Positions 22,006-32,699 are shown, numbered from the stretch's first letter. The stretch: DNA of 64,000 nt from Mermis nigrescens (GCA_036768485.1 JAVLUZ010000154.1:39924851-39988850), one strand, 5' to 3'. Program-made: numbers and translations. The notes: generated by a model not told the origin, from the letters alone.

Positions 22006-23433
22006 CAGAGGCGTAGCCAGGATTTTGCTTCGGAGGGGACATGCACAAAAAATTTTTAAAGACCACTTTTGCATCGATTGCTTTGTTGTGGTACAGTGGC
22101 ACGATGTATTGTAAAATTGAGTTTTTCGACCATTAGTTGTGTAGCCTGGCTGATTTATGGGTTTCTGACGATCAACAATACAAAAAGTGTGAAACGGCGC
22201 AAAGCGCCGAAATTTTTTAATTTTTTTTACCGTTTTTGTGTAGAATTTACAGCTTTTTTATAGACAAACAGATCAGGAAATTATGAGTGACTCAAAATGC
22301 CCAAAAATTAAATCATTTTTACCGCCGTTAACATTTTGTAGACCTGTGAATACTGACAGTCTGACAGAGCAGAAAATTATCGAATTTGTGCAAAACAATT
22401 TTGACATAATGCCGTAAGTTCAGGCTTTTCAAACAGGAAAAGTGCGCATTAATAACTTAGTATGAAGCACTAGAATATTTTGACTGATTAGGCTTTTGAA
22501 CACAATGCTAAAGCCTTAAAAAGAGAAACAACTGTAACCGGCGGAGCTATGCACCAGAAAATTGTGACGCTTTTGCTCTTTAAACTTAATTTATACCTTT
22601 ACATCATACAGAACAGACAAACTTTCCAGCGCCGCCGGAAACTTTAAGAAATTTCTAACCCTTCTACCCCTTTTGGTCCTACCAAAGCTTTTTTTACACG
22701 TGAAGTAGATTTTAAGGCTGGCCACAGCAAGGTCCATTGCCGTGCCCCAGAAAATTTTGTAAACAATGCACTTCAATGTTGAATACTAATGTTAAAATTT
22801 TTGCAAAATCAGCCAAATCTTAGTTCTGAATTAAGCCCAATAACAGCTAAAATTGATCGACTCACTCAAGACTTCTGAGCTGAAATGCATTTTCGACCTC
22901 TGCTAAGTATGCAGCAACGGGTCACTGGAAAATGTATCCATGAAAATTTTGTTCTTACCGTTTTCAGACCCATTTGTAGCCTTCTTATTTACAGGATGTA
23001 GCTTCAGAAAACAGAAAATGCCTAAAAACACAAGAAAATGTGGATATTCTTTTCGATTACAATAGAATTATGTGTCCTTGTAAAGAAAGACAAACAAAGC
23101 AGAGAATAAGCTAACTAATACGCAATCATTTTCACACTTTTACTATTATGCTCAATAGCATGCGCAGTTTCATTCAACGAACAAATAGTGGATTAAATCA
23201 CTAAAGTGATCTGAAGCGCTGGATTATTTTAGCTTATTCAAGCCTTCTAAACTCACGGATCTATATAACAATAAATAATAATGACTCGGCGCTAAGCGCC
23301 GGGAGATTTTGACGTTTTTTGCCTCTTTGAACTCAATTTTCTTATTATAATTATTGCACCAGAAAAATCAACAAAATTCTAGAAAAATTTTGGAGGGGGC
23401 ATATGCCCCCTATGCCCCCTGGCTACGCCCTTG
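22006..23433. mobile_element. hAT-B copy 2 (1,428 bp), right half of a composite
   Basis: It begins CAGAGGCGTAGCCAGGATTT at 22006 and ends CCTGGCTACGCCCTTG at 23433, followed by TAAGTCAC. It parallels copy 1 in order throughout (for example the CAGCAACGGGTC block and GTGTCCTTGTAAAGAAAGAC). Small indels separate the copies. Non-autonomous. Confidence 0.85.
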
Positions 23434-23647
23434 TAAGTCACCATCTCGAAGGTCCAACTTTGATGTACTTGATGATACGAACGATAATTCTTGTGACTGT
23501 GTCACTTGCTACAAGTTAGTTTCTGATGACGACACTGCCTTATTATGCGATTTTTGCGACCGTTGGGGTCATACTTCTTGTTTGAAAGTTAATGATCATG
23601 ATTATGAAACTTATTCAAAGCCCAATTCCACTTTCTATTGTTTCCAC

Positions 23648-23910
23648 CACACATGGGCGTGGGGGTCTGGGGGTGGGGGTCTGGACCCCACCAGAAACCA
23701 AAAGACCCCCCAGAAATCAAAAGACCCCCCCAGAATTCAATTTTTGAAAATTTTTTTCGTTTTTTTCGCAATTTTTTGATGCCAATGGATAGTTCTTGAT
23801 GAGAAACGTCGAAAAATGGTGTTTTTATCGCCATACCACCATTTTTAGGGCCATTTTTTGACCTTCAAAAAATCTTGGATCCCCCAGAATTTTCTTGCTG
23901 CCCACGTATG
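23648..23910 (+). mobile_element. MITE-A, 263 bp, inside the LINE PHD finger
   Basis: It starts CACACATGGGCGTGGGGG and ends TTGCTGCCCACGTATG. The flanks GTTTCCAC (23640-23647) and GTTTTCAC (23911-23918) form an 8-bp target duplication with one mismatch. It splits the PHD finger after FYCFH. Confidence 0.92.
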
Positions 23911-24555
23911 GTTTTCACTGTAAACCAATTGTGAAAAAATATTTGCATATTGAACGTCGGTTAGATGATTTTGCTACTAAGCTTGCCGATTTAGAAAAAG
24001 AAAGTTGATTGTCTTGAACATTCTCGAAATTCTCCTACCAATTATGATAAAAACGAACTATCTGCTCTGATTAATGATGCTATCAAAAGAGATTCTAAGA
24101 AATGTAATGCTGTTCTGTTTAACTTGCCTTTATCGAACAGTGTTGAGGACATTGATCAGGTCAAACGGCTAATCGGTTCTCATTCTGATGGTCACGATCT
24201 AGTATCATCTGATGTTACACGCGTCTTTTGTGATGGTCCCATTCACGAAAACCACGTCCAGTTTGTCAAAGTTTGCCTAACGTCGGTTCAGGCAAGGCAT
24301 CGCTTCGTTTCCTTGATCAATAAGACAGTCTGTGTTAAATCTAAAGACCCACTTTTGCGTTTGCGATGCCGTCCTGACTTATCATTCCTTCAAAGAAAAC
24401 GTCAACGCGAACTGGTTTCCGAGCTCAACGATCGTAAATCTCAAGGTGAAGAAGGTCTTTTTATCGATTTTCGCGCTGATTGTGTTAAATGCAAACCAAA
24501 CCGTAATTTTAATAACCAACTCTTCACCTAGGTAGTCGCGCCCCTTTCTCCTACT

Positions 24556-27500
24556 TTGCTTTTAAAAGTTCTGTATTTTAATTCAAGAAGTTTGTTAATC
24601 AAGCTAGGTGATTTAATACTGTTACTAAATAGCAAACAGTTTGAAATAATACTTTGTTGTGAATCTTGGCTTTATCCTGAAATTCCAGATAGTCTCCTTT
24701 GCAGTTCAAATAATTACCAAATTATTCGATTTGATCGTTTAAATAAACGTGGGGGTGGACTTATAGTTTTTGCTAATAATAATCTATATATTAAACACAT
24801 TAAAATTCCTATTAATTTTCCTGCCTGTGAAATTTTAATTTTTGATTTATGCAATACTGATTTCAAAACTAGATTTATTCTAGCTTATCGTCCTCCTACT
24901 TATGATACTATGTATGCTGAAAGTCTTTGTAATTCTATTGAATGGGCTTCTAATGTACCATATCCTTCATTAATTGTTGGTGATTTTAATCTTCCTAAAA
25001 TTAATTGGGTCTCCAAAACCTTTCCTTCTGATCCCATCAATACTTATTTTTATGATACCTTCTGTACAACTGGTCTGGAGCAACTAATCCGTAGTCCAAC
25101 TCATGATAATAATATATTAGATTTGCTTTTTTCACTTAATCAAGCCATTAACGTGAAGATTTCACCTCCTTTTTCTGATAGTGATCATAATTCTATTGCT
25201 TTCGAAATTCAAGGGTACGAAGATACAAATCACATGCCCTCTTGTTTAAATTTTTGGAAAGCCAATTACGAGTTAATTTCTATGCAATTAGCCACTGTTT
25301 CTTGGCCCGATTTATTTAATCAGTGTACTTCGGCAGATGATATGTACAATGTTTTTGTTTTAGTTCTTCAAACTATTAGTTCTGATCTAATACCTAAAAA
25401 AGCACATAGAAATTTTAAGAAAGTTCTTCCTAAACACATCCGTAAGTTATACTTAAAAAAACTTAAATTATGGAAAAATTACAAAAAGTTCAAAACTCGA
25501 ACAAATCGAACTATCTATTCTAGTTTCTGCAAATCTATAAAAAGAGAAACCAAGAATTTTTACGCTAAAGAAGAACTAGACGTTTTAAAATCAGGCGATA
25601 TCCATAACTTTTACAATTTTGTTAATTCTCGTTTAAAAATCAGTAAAAGTTCATTCACCCTGATTTTATCTAATGGTACTGAATTAGATGACGATCATGT
25701 AAAAGCTAATCATTTTAACTCATATTTTGCCTCTGTTTTCACTGTTGATGATCAAAATCTTCCTGTTTTTCAGGCTCGTACTTTTTCTTCATTAGCAGAA
25801 ATCAATTTCGATGTAGACACCGTTTACAGAGCTATTCGCGAATCTAAACCAAGTATTGCATGTGGCCCTGATGGCCTATGCTCATTTTTTATTAAAAAAC
25901 TAGGTTATTTGCTTTCTTCTCCTCTTGCTTCTATCTTTGAAACTTCTTTTCGATCAGGTTCAATTCCAAAATTGTGGTATCAAGCAAACGTAATTCCAGT
26001 TTTCAAAAATAAAGGTGATTCTGCTTGTGTAGAAAATTATCGTCCGATTTCGTTGTGTTGCTCTCCTTGTAAAATTATGGAAAAAATTGTTAATAAAAAG
26101 ATTCTGGATTACTTAAATATGAATAATTTACTTTCTCCTCTCCAATTTGGATTTTTAAAAGGTCGATCATGTGAAATGCAATTGCTAAAGTGTAAAAACG
26201 AATGGGCAAAATTTATTGATAGAAAATCTACTGTCGATGTAATTTTTATCGACTTTAAAAAAGCTTCCGGTTCTTTATCGCACACAAAATTACTTCATAA
26301 ACTTTCTGCATATGGTCTAAATGATTTTCTTTTCAACTGGCTTAAATCTTTTTTATCCTCTCGATCTCAGTGTGTTGTTGTTAATAGTTCTTTTTCAGAT
26401 AGCTTTAATGTAACTAGCGGCGTCCACACCTGGGCGTGGGGGTTTGGGGGGTATGCACCCCCCCAGAAACCAAAATACCCCCCCCCCATAAATCGAAATA
26501 CCCCCCAGAATTCAATTTTTGAAAATTTTTTTCGTTTTTTTCGCAATTTTTTAATGCCAATGGATAGTGCTTGATGAGAAACGTCGAAAAATGGTGTTTT
26601 TATCGCCATACCACCATTTTTAAGGCCATTTTTCGACCTTCAAAAAAATCTTGCATCCCCCCCAGAATTTTCTTGCTGCCCACGTATGGCGGCGTCCCGC
26701 AAGGGAGCGTGATAAGGCCACCCCTTTTTCTGATTTACATAAATGATTTATGTGATAATATGAGTAGTCGTATTCGGTTATTTGCTGATGATGTTAAGAT
26801 GTATAATTTGTCCTCTTCTAAAACTATACTTCAAAACGACCTTAATAAGCTTTACACATGGTCGCGTGAATGGCAGCTTCAGATATCTATTGATAAATGC
26901 ACAGCTTTGTACATGGGTTATAAAAATCCTAAACATCAATATTTTATTGGAAATCAACTTTTACCTTCTGATTCTGACTGTGTCCGTGATTTAGGTGTTC
27001 TAATGTGTCAAAATTTGAAATTTCAGCAGCACTATCATGAAGTGATTAAAAAAGCTTCTCAGCGATCCAGTCTGATACTGAAGTTATTCTTCTCTCGTGA
27101 TCATAAAATTTTGTCTCGCGCTTTTATTGTATATGTTTGTCCGCTTTTAGAGTACTGCTGTACCGTTTGGAGTCCTTATCTTATTCGAGATATTGATCGT
27201 ATCGAGCGAGTTCAGCGCAAGTTTACCCGTTGTATTTTTGGTTTTAACAGTGGTTTGTCATATAATGATCGTTTAAAAAGTCTGTCGTTAGAACGTCTCG
27301 AAATACGCCGTATTCGTTTTGCTTTATCCCTTTATTATCAGATTATTAATGGAAAATCACACATTCTCTGTGACGAGCTTTTCGCTTTTAATCGCAACTA
27401 TACTCGCTCTGTCAATAACCTTAAACTGACTGTTCCAGTAGCTCGTTCAGATATTCTCAAGTATGATTTCAGTCATAGATATGTGAATCTGTGGAATTCA

Positions 27501-27596
27501 CTTCCAGTTGATGTTGTAAACTCACCTAGCTTAGAAATTTTTAAACGCAAACTTAATGCTTTTGATTTTTCTGTTCATCTGAAGGGGCACGCGTAA
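24556..27596 (+). CDS. CR1-type LINE ORF2: endonuclease-reverse transcriptase, split by a MITE
   Basis: The endonuclease nicks genomic DNA and the reverse transcriptase copies the LINE RNA from the nick. The N-terminal apurinic-type endonuclease shows CCESWLYPEI, ILAYRPP, IVGDFNLPKINW and SDHNSIAFE. The reverse transcriptase follows with ACGPDGL, VIPVFKNKGD, NYRPISLCCSPCKIMEKIV, QFGFLKGRS, GVPQGSV and the catalytic FADD box (about 26787), ending in HRYVNLWNSLPVDV and TAA at 27596. MITE-A at 26425-26688 interrupts it within SGVPQGS. Removing the MITE and one duplication leaves a single open frame. Motif A reads IDFKKASGSLSH where the family usually has DFxKAFDxVxH: Phe-Asp is replaced by Ser-Gly. 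The first Asp is kept. No ATG precedes the first motif, so the start is uncertain. Confidence 0.9.
26425..26688 (+). mobile_element. MITE-A, 264 bp, inside the LINE reverse transcriptase
   Basis: The ends are CACACCTGGGCGTGGGGG and CTTGCTGCCCACGTATG, with perfect duplication GCGGCGTC (26417-26424 and 26689-26696). Because the target lies in the codons for G-V-P-Q-G, the empty site can be read with certainty. This fixes both the element ends and the 8-bp duplication for the whole family. Confidence 0.95.
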
Positions 27597-27676
27597 GTTT
27601 CCACTTTCGTGACTGCGTGTCCCGTTGCTGACGTTTTAGTCATATTTCGTTTTATCATATCTTGGCTAAAGTTTCT
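27597..27676 (+). other. LINE 3' untranslated region (partial)
   Basis: GC-moderate sequence after the ORF2 stop (CGTGACTGCGTGTCCCGTTG) has a match to the 3' part of the fragment at 16040 (CCTTTACGTGTCCTTGTC). The expected TTTGA tail is absent. The foldback element starts directly here, so the tail is lost or interrupted. Confidence 0.4.
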
Positions 27677-28706
27677 AATATGGTTTTGTCTCCGATTTTC
27701 TTAAAAATAATTTTTTCTGATAGATTCGAGGACGCTGAGTCCAGAAATGAAAGCGTTAATGGGGCTGACGAATATTTGTGGAGATAGAGCCCTTCAAACT
27801 TGCAAAAAACGTGATTATTTCGATTTTCTTAGGGCTTCATCTCCACAAATATTCGTCACCCCCTAAACGCTTTTGTTTTCTGGACTCAACGTTGTCGAAT
27901 CTATCAGAAAAAATTATTTTCAGGAGAATCGGTGACAAAAAATTTAAAAAAAATGCAAAAAAAATCTGCTAAACCCAATTTTTAACATTTCTACATTACA
28001 GTTCTGACGTTAACAAAGCGTAAAAACACTATTTTCGGGAAAATTTAGAAAAAACCATATTAGATAAAATTTGGTGATTAGATCCATGCGAGCTACCCAC
28101 AATTCACCAGCTTGCTTATACGAACATCTTAGGCTTAGGCTTAGAAAGTGTATTCACATTGGTGCCAGCTGATGGTCTAAGCTCTGAGACAATTGGGGCA
28201 AAAATTGCGGAGCGAGCGAAGCGAGCGGAGCAATTTTTGCCCCAATTGTGCCTTAGGCTTAGACCATCAGCTGGCACCAATTTGATATGCACGGCAAGTC
28301 TAAAATAATAACCGTGATGAATCGATTACACCCTGCTTCGGCTTTGTTAACGTCAGAACTGTAATGCAGAAATGTTAAAAATTGGGTTTAGCAGAATTTT
28401 TTTTGCATAATTTTTTTCAAAAAATTTTTTTGTCACCGATTCTCCTGAAAATAATTTTTTCTGATAGATTCGAGGTTGCTGAGTCCAGAAAAACAAAGCG
28501 TTTAGGCGATTGACGAATATTTGTGGAGATGAAGCCCTTGGAAGATTGAAATAATCACGTTTTTTGCAAGTTTGAAGGGCTCTATCTCCACAAATATTCG
28601 TCAGCCCCCCAAACGGTTTTTTTTCTGGACTCAGCGTCCTCGAATCTATCAGAAAAAAAGTATTTTTAGGAGAATCGGAGACAAAACCATATTAGAAAAA
28701 AATTCC
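27677..28706. mobile_element. Foldback element with nested inverted repeats
   Basis: The outer arms begin TTCTAATATGGTTTTGTCTC at 27677 and end with the inverted form (GAGACAAAACCATATTAGAA) at 28706. Each arm contains its own inverted pair: a block with TAGATTCGAGGACGCTGAG and GACGAATATTTGTGGAGAT appears four times in alternating orientation (near 27722, 27840-27905, 28467-28540 and 28585-28650). TTTGTTAACGTCAGAACTGTA marks the inner arm ends. The centre is the hairpin at 28160-28290. No transposase and no clear duplication are seen. Foldback elements of this style are known in many animals, but the family is not recognised. Confidence 0.8.
28170..28295. repeat. Long hairpin at the centre of the foldback element
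   Basis: ATTGGTGCCAGCTGATGGTC and ACAATTGGGGCAAAAATTGC pair with their inverted forms. The loop is GGAGCGAGCGAAGCGAGCGG. The outer stem on the right has an extra CTTAGG. The arms are almost perfect over more than 40 bp. TTAGGCTTAGGCTTAG precedes the left arm, as at the hairpin near 18119. Confidence 0.9.
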
Positions 28707-28729
28707 AAGGGCCTGCCTACTTCGTTTGA

Positions 28730-29400
28730 CATAACACTTCAAACTCCCCAAGAGCACGGGACTTCAGCATAACCGAAGTTTAAGAAGTTATATATATTCA
28801 ACACAGGTATTCTATGCGATGTGTATGTACGCACGACATACTTACGTCGTAAGTTGACTGATTACAGTACAAATGCTTGTATGCTCAAAATGTAAATAGC
28901 GTGTAACTTGGTTCAAAATTAGAATCAAAATTTTAAAAAATCAAGATTTCAGTTTTACTTTACAGGTTATTCACCTTTTAAAACCTTCACAACATAAGCG
29001 ATCCAGAAAGCAAAAGAGCTTAAATTGGTTCTTATCGAGCTCAATAACAGAGTGTCATTCATGAGCTGAAAATTGTCTTAGGTTTCGTGAAATACATAGA
29101 CTATAGTATATTTTGTTAACGTAAATAAGGCACGAATGTGCACGCGGCGGGTCAATTTCCTCATTACTGTAACATACGATTTTCTCATCGCTCGACCAAT
29201 GATTTAAAAAAATTCGCAACCTACTTCGTCGAGCAAGAGATAAATCGTATTAGATTGAATTCTTGATGTGCAGTTAATTATAGTCTTGAAAAATGAGCTT
29301 GCTAAGCGAGAGTTGTAAACTAAGAGGAACTTAAAGTTTAAACCTACCATTAAATTATAAAGAACCCGTAAATCCTCTAATGAAAAAGATAGGAGAAAGA
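28730..29400. other. AT-rich spacer, nothing recognised
   Basis: No frame longer than a few dozen codons and no repeat related to the rest of the window was seen. A small palindromic patch, GTACGCACGACATACTTACG, lies near 28830. Confidence 0.5.
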
Positions 29401-29835
29401 AATATCATAATAAGCATAGGTAACCACACACAGTCTGGACCATGACAATCATAAGTAACAACACCCAGAGCCTGTGAGAAACGGGAGAAACGGCGGAACC
29501 GTGATACGCTTAGGTACCACACCCGGATTCCGGGAGGAACGGGAGAAACGGCGAAGCCATGATCAGCATAGGTAACCACACCCGGAGCCTGGGAGAAACG
29601 GAGAAACCGCGAAACCATGATATGCTAGGTAACCACACGAGCCTGGGAGAAACGGGAGAAACGGCCAAACCATCCAGAACCACACCCGCAGACTGGGAGA
29701 AAGGCGAAACCGTGATACGCATAGGTAACCACACTCCGAGTCCGGGAGAAGCGGGAGAAACGGCGAAACCATGATAAGCATAGGTAGCCACACCCGGAGC
29801 CTTGGAGAAACGGGGAAAACGGCGAACCATGTTAA

Positions 29836-30396
29836 CCCTCGCGTTCCCGTGAACTAGGACGGCATCCTAGCCGATCACTTTTTTTGCAATTTATTTCATT
29901 GTATGTTTTGTATGACTACAAAACTTTGTCTAGCCTCATTTTAGACCTAGTTATATCATTTGAAATATTCAAGCTAGTAAATAAAATTATACATCCTAAA
30001 AAAATTAGCATATTTTCATGATTTTCACGTAAAAACTCAAATTACAAAAAAGTTTTGGCCAATGATTATTACAATAATGGTGGGCTTCTGCTTTTTAATC
30101 AGCTACTACAGTCCTAAAATGTTATTTTAGTCAAGTAAAATACACTATTTGTATTTATTTTATGCATGTCTAACTCATGCCTATGCTTAAGTATAATAGC
30201 GGTTTTTTAGTTATAACTTCTTACAAAGTTTTTAAGCAAAAAATAACAAACATATTCGGAAAGAGCATGAAAAACTGCACAAAATGTTACTATTATTTAA
30301 GTATTTTGGAGTAAGACTAAGTACATTTTAACTAAGCTAGGACGGCGTCCTAGCACGGGAACCTTGACTTCAAAAAAACAAACGGGAATGCGAGGG
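29836..30396. mobile_element. piggyBac-like MITE, 561 bp, TTAA duplication
   Basis: TTAA at 29832-29835 and 30397-30400 brackets CCCTCGCGTTCCCGT and its inverted partner (ACGGGAATGCGAGGG). CCC ends with a TTAA target are typical of piggyBac. Each end also has a subterminal palindrome: CTAGGACGGCATCCTAG near 29855 and CTAGGACGCCGTCCTAG near 30338. There is no transposase frame. Its TTAA target occurs naturally in the surrounding minisatellite unit (CATGTTAAGC). Confidence 0.9.
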
Positions 30397-31697
30397 TTAA
30401 GCAAAAGGTAACCACACCCGGAGCCTGGGAGAAACGGGAGAAACGAAACCATGATAAGCATAGGTAACCACACGAGCCTGGGAGAAACGGGAGAAACGGC
30501 GAAACCATCCAGAACCACACCCGAAGACTGGGAGAAACGGCGAAACCGTGATACGCATATGTAGGTAACCACACCCGGAGTTCGGGAGAAACGGGAGAAA
30601 CGGCGAAACCATGATATGCATAGGTAACCACACCCGGAGCCTTAGAGAAACGGGGGAAACGGCGAAACCATGTTAAGCGTAGGTAACCACACCCGGAGCC
30701 TGGGAGAAACGGGAGAAACGGCGAACCATGATAAGCATCACACGAGCCTGAGAGAAACGGGAGAAAACGGCGAAGCTATCCAGAACCACACCCGAAGACT
30801 GGCAGAAAAGGCGAAACCGTGATACGCATATGTAGGTAACCAGCACCCGGAGTCCGAGAAACGGGAGAAACGGCGAAACCATGATAAGCATAGGTAACCA
30901 CACCTGAGCCTTGGAGAAACGGGGGAAACGGCGAAACCATGTTAAGCTTAGGTAACCACACCCGGAGCCTGGGAGAAACGGGAGAAACGGCGAAACCATG
31001 ATAAGCATAGGTAACCACACGAGCCTGGGAGAAGCGGGAGAAACGGCGAAACCATGATAAGTATTGGTAACCAGAACCACACCCGGAGACTGGGAGAAAC
31101 GGCGAAACCGTGATATGCATAGTAACCACACCCGGAGTCCGGAGAAATGGGAGAAACGGCGCATGATAAGCATAGGTAACCACACCCGGTGCCTTGGAGA
31201 AACGGGGAAACGGCGAAACCATGTTAAGCATAGGTAAACTTTCTACACCCGGAGCCTGGGAGAAACGGGAGAAACGGCGAAACCATGATAAGCATAGGTA
31301 ACCACACCCGGAGCCTGGGAGAAACGGCGAAACAAGCATAGTAACCACACCCGAGCCTGGGAGAAACGGGAGAAACGGCGAAACCATGATAAGCATAGGT
31401 AACCACACGAACCTGGGAGAAACGGGAGAAACGGCGAAAACTATGATAAGTATAGGTAACCAGAACCACACCCGGAGACTGAGAGAAACGGCGAAACCGT
31501 GATACGCATAGGTAACCACACCCGGAGTCCGTGAGAAACGGGAGAAACGGCGATACCATGATAAGTATAGGTAACCACACGAGCCTGGGAGAAACGGGAG
31601 AAACGGCGAAACCATGATAAATATAGGTAACCACACCCGGAGACTGGGACAAAATGGGAGAAACGGCGAAACCATGATAAGCATAGGTAACCACACC

Positions 31698-31733
31698 CGG
31701 AGAAACGTTTCTCCCGGGAGAAACGTTTCTCCC
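31698..31733. repeat. Double palindrome ending the minisatellite
   Basis: GGAGAAACGTTTCTCC, itself palindromic, occurs twice separated by CG, so the whole 34-bp block is also palindromic. It replaces the next expected minisatellite unit and sits about 30 bp before MULE unit A. Confidence 0.85.
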
Positions 31734-32699
31734 TCCGAGGGTAATTTTGATGGGAGGAACGTTGCCATCTCGTCCAATCTGCCAAGTCAAGCACCATTGG
31801 GCTGGGTTAGTACTTGGAATGGAGATGGCCTGGGAACACCCAGTGTTGTAGACCTTTTAATTTTTTTGCTGCAACAGAAGTATATTTTGCCGCCTGTATA
31901 TTCGAGGTACAGGCCTCAATTATTTGCAAATATTTTCTCCGTCATACATGTGATGTGAAGGCAGTGTCAGTATTCTGTCGGTTTCATGTGTTAACAATGT
32001 CTATTTAGAAATAATAACAATCATAATTCTGTTTTCAAAAAATTATATATTGAATTAGATAGCATCCTATTTTGCTAAGCAGCCAAATTTTTGCTTTAAT
32101 TTTGTAACATTTTACAATTTGTCTTCAGAATGAATTAAATGCATAGTGCAACCACTGCAAGAAACGAAATTCCTTTTTTTTTGATGAGTCAATTATTAAT
32201 GTTTGCACCTGAATATAATTCAACAGTGGGGTAAAACGTCAAATTGAGAAGTTCTTTTGTAAATAAAAATGGGATGATTAGCTTGAATCTTTTCCTGCAT
32301 TGATAGTTGGCGCCGGTGCCGGTTTTAGTCCCATCCCTAGTTTGTATATATGATGTATAAGTTCATTCCTTCGACCTCATTGTCATTTATTTCCATGCAA
32401 ATCTTTCAACAAATTTGACTTTTTCCAGCATAATACTCAAATGTTCGCGCTTCCTGCCATGAGTTCTTTAATCAAAGTCACTAATGTCAACTGCAGTAAT
32501 ACCGGACAGCGGGGTAATATAATATCTGACAGAACCTAATTTATCTTAAGGTTTTCTGCTCTAACATGTTACCAGACTTTCAAGGAACTCTGGAACATTT
32601 TTTGCGGCATTAAAAAAGAGGTCACTATTGAAATCTTATTACTTTTCTTTTTCTTCCTTATAAATTATATGTTCCCACGTTATGTTGCTTATTACATCT

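Larger units (their letters stand above)
19258..23433. mobile_element. Composite of two hAT-B elements moved as one unit
   Basis: The outermost ends (19258 and 23433) are CAGAGGCGTAGCCAGG and its inverted partner, flanked by a perfect 8-bp duplication TAAGTCAC at 19250-19257 and 23434-23441. The inner ends of the two copies have unrelated flanks (ATTTTTCG and GGGTGTGA). The simplest reading is that a transposase used the outer ends of two neighbouring elements and carried 4,176 bp into LINE ORF1. Removing the insert plus one duplication rejoins the ORF1 frame, given the nearby A-run slip. Confidence 0.75.
19200..24531 (+). pseudogene. CR1-type LINE ORF1 with PHD finger, split by two insertions
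   Basis: ORF1 of a PHD-type CR1 non-LTR retrotransposon, likely an RNA-binding chaperone. The start lies at an ATG near 19200, before a nine-A run. After the 4.2-kb insertion, the frame continues at 23442 with Ser/Arg-rich residues and a Cys4-His-Cys3 type PHD finger (CDCVTCYKL, then LLCDFCDRWGHTSCL, then FYCFH). It is cut again by MITE-A at 23648. It resumes with HIERRLDDFATKLADLEKE and a C-terminal basic region ending at TAG 24531. Two single-base slips, both at A-rich runs (about 19210 and 24005), shift the frame. PHD domains in CR1 ORF1 are established; the assignment comes from the cysteine spacing plus the adjoining ORF2. Confidence 0.8.
29404..31735. repeat. Minisatellite, about 58-61 bp unit, interrupted once
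   Basis: About 30 units built from GGTAACCACACCCGGAGCCT, GGGAGAAACGGGAGAAACGG and CGAAACCATGATAAGCATA. Half-units and deletions are frequent. A piggyBac-like element interrupts it at 29836-30396. On the minus strand the unit is open in all three frames, which produces long frames such as 30776-31777. These repeat VSPFLPFLPGSG-like peptides and are not supported as genes. Confidence 0.92.

Noticed and set aside
29404..31735. CRISPR-like array
   Set aside because: The units have no regular spacers. Repeats touch each other and drift, as in a minisatellite, and the sequence is eukaryotic.
30776..31777. A 333-codon minus-strand frame
   Set aside because: It is made wholly of the minisatellite. 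All three frames are equally open and no independent start, codon bias or domain is present.
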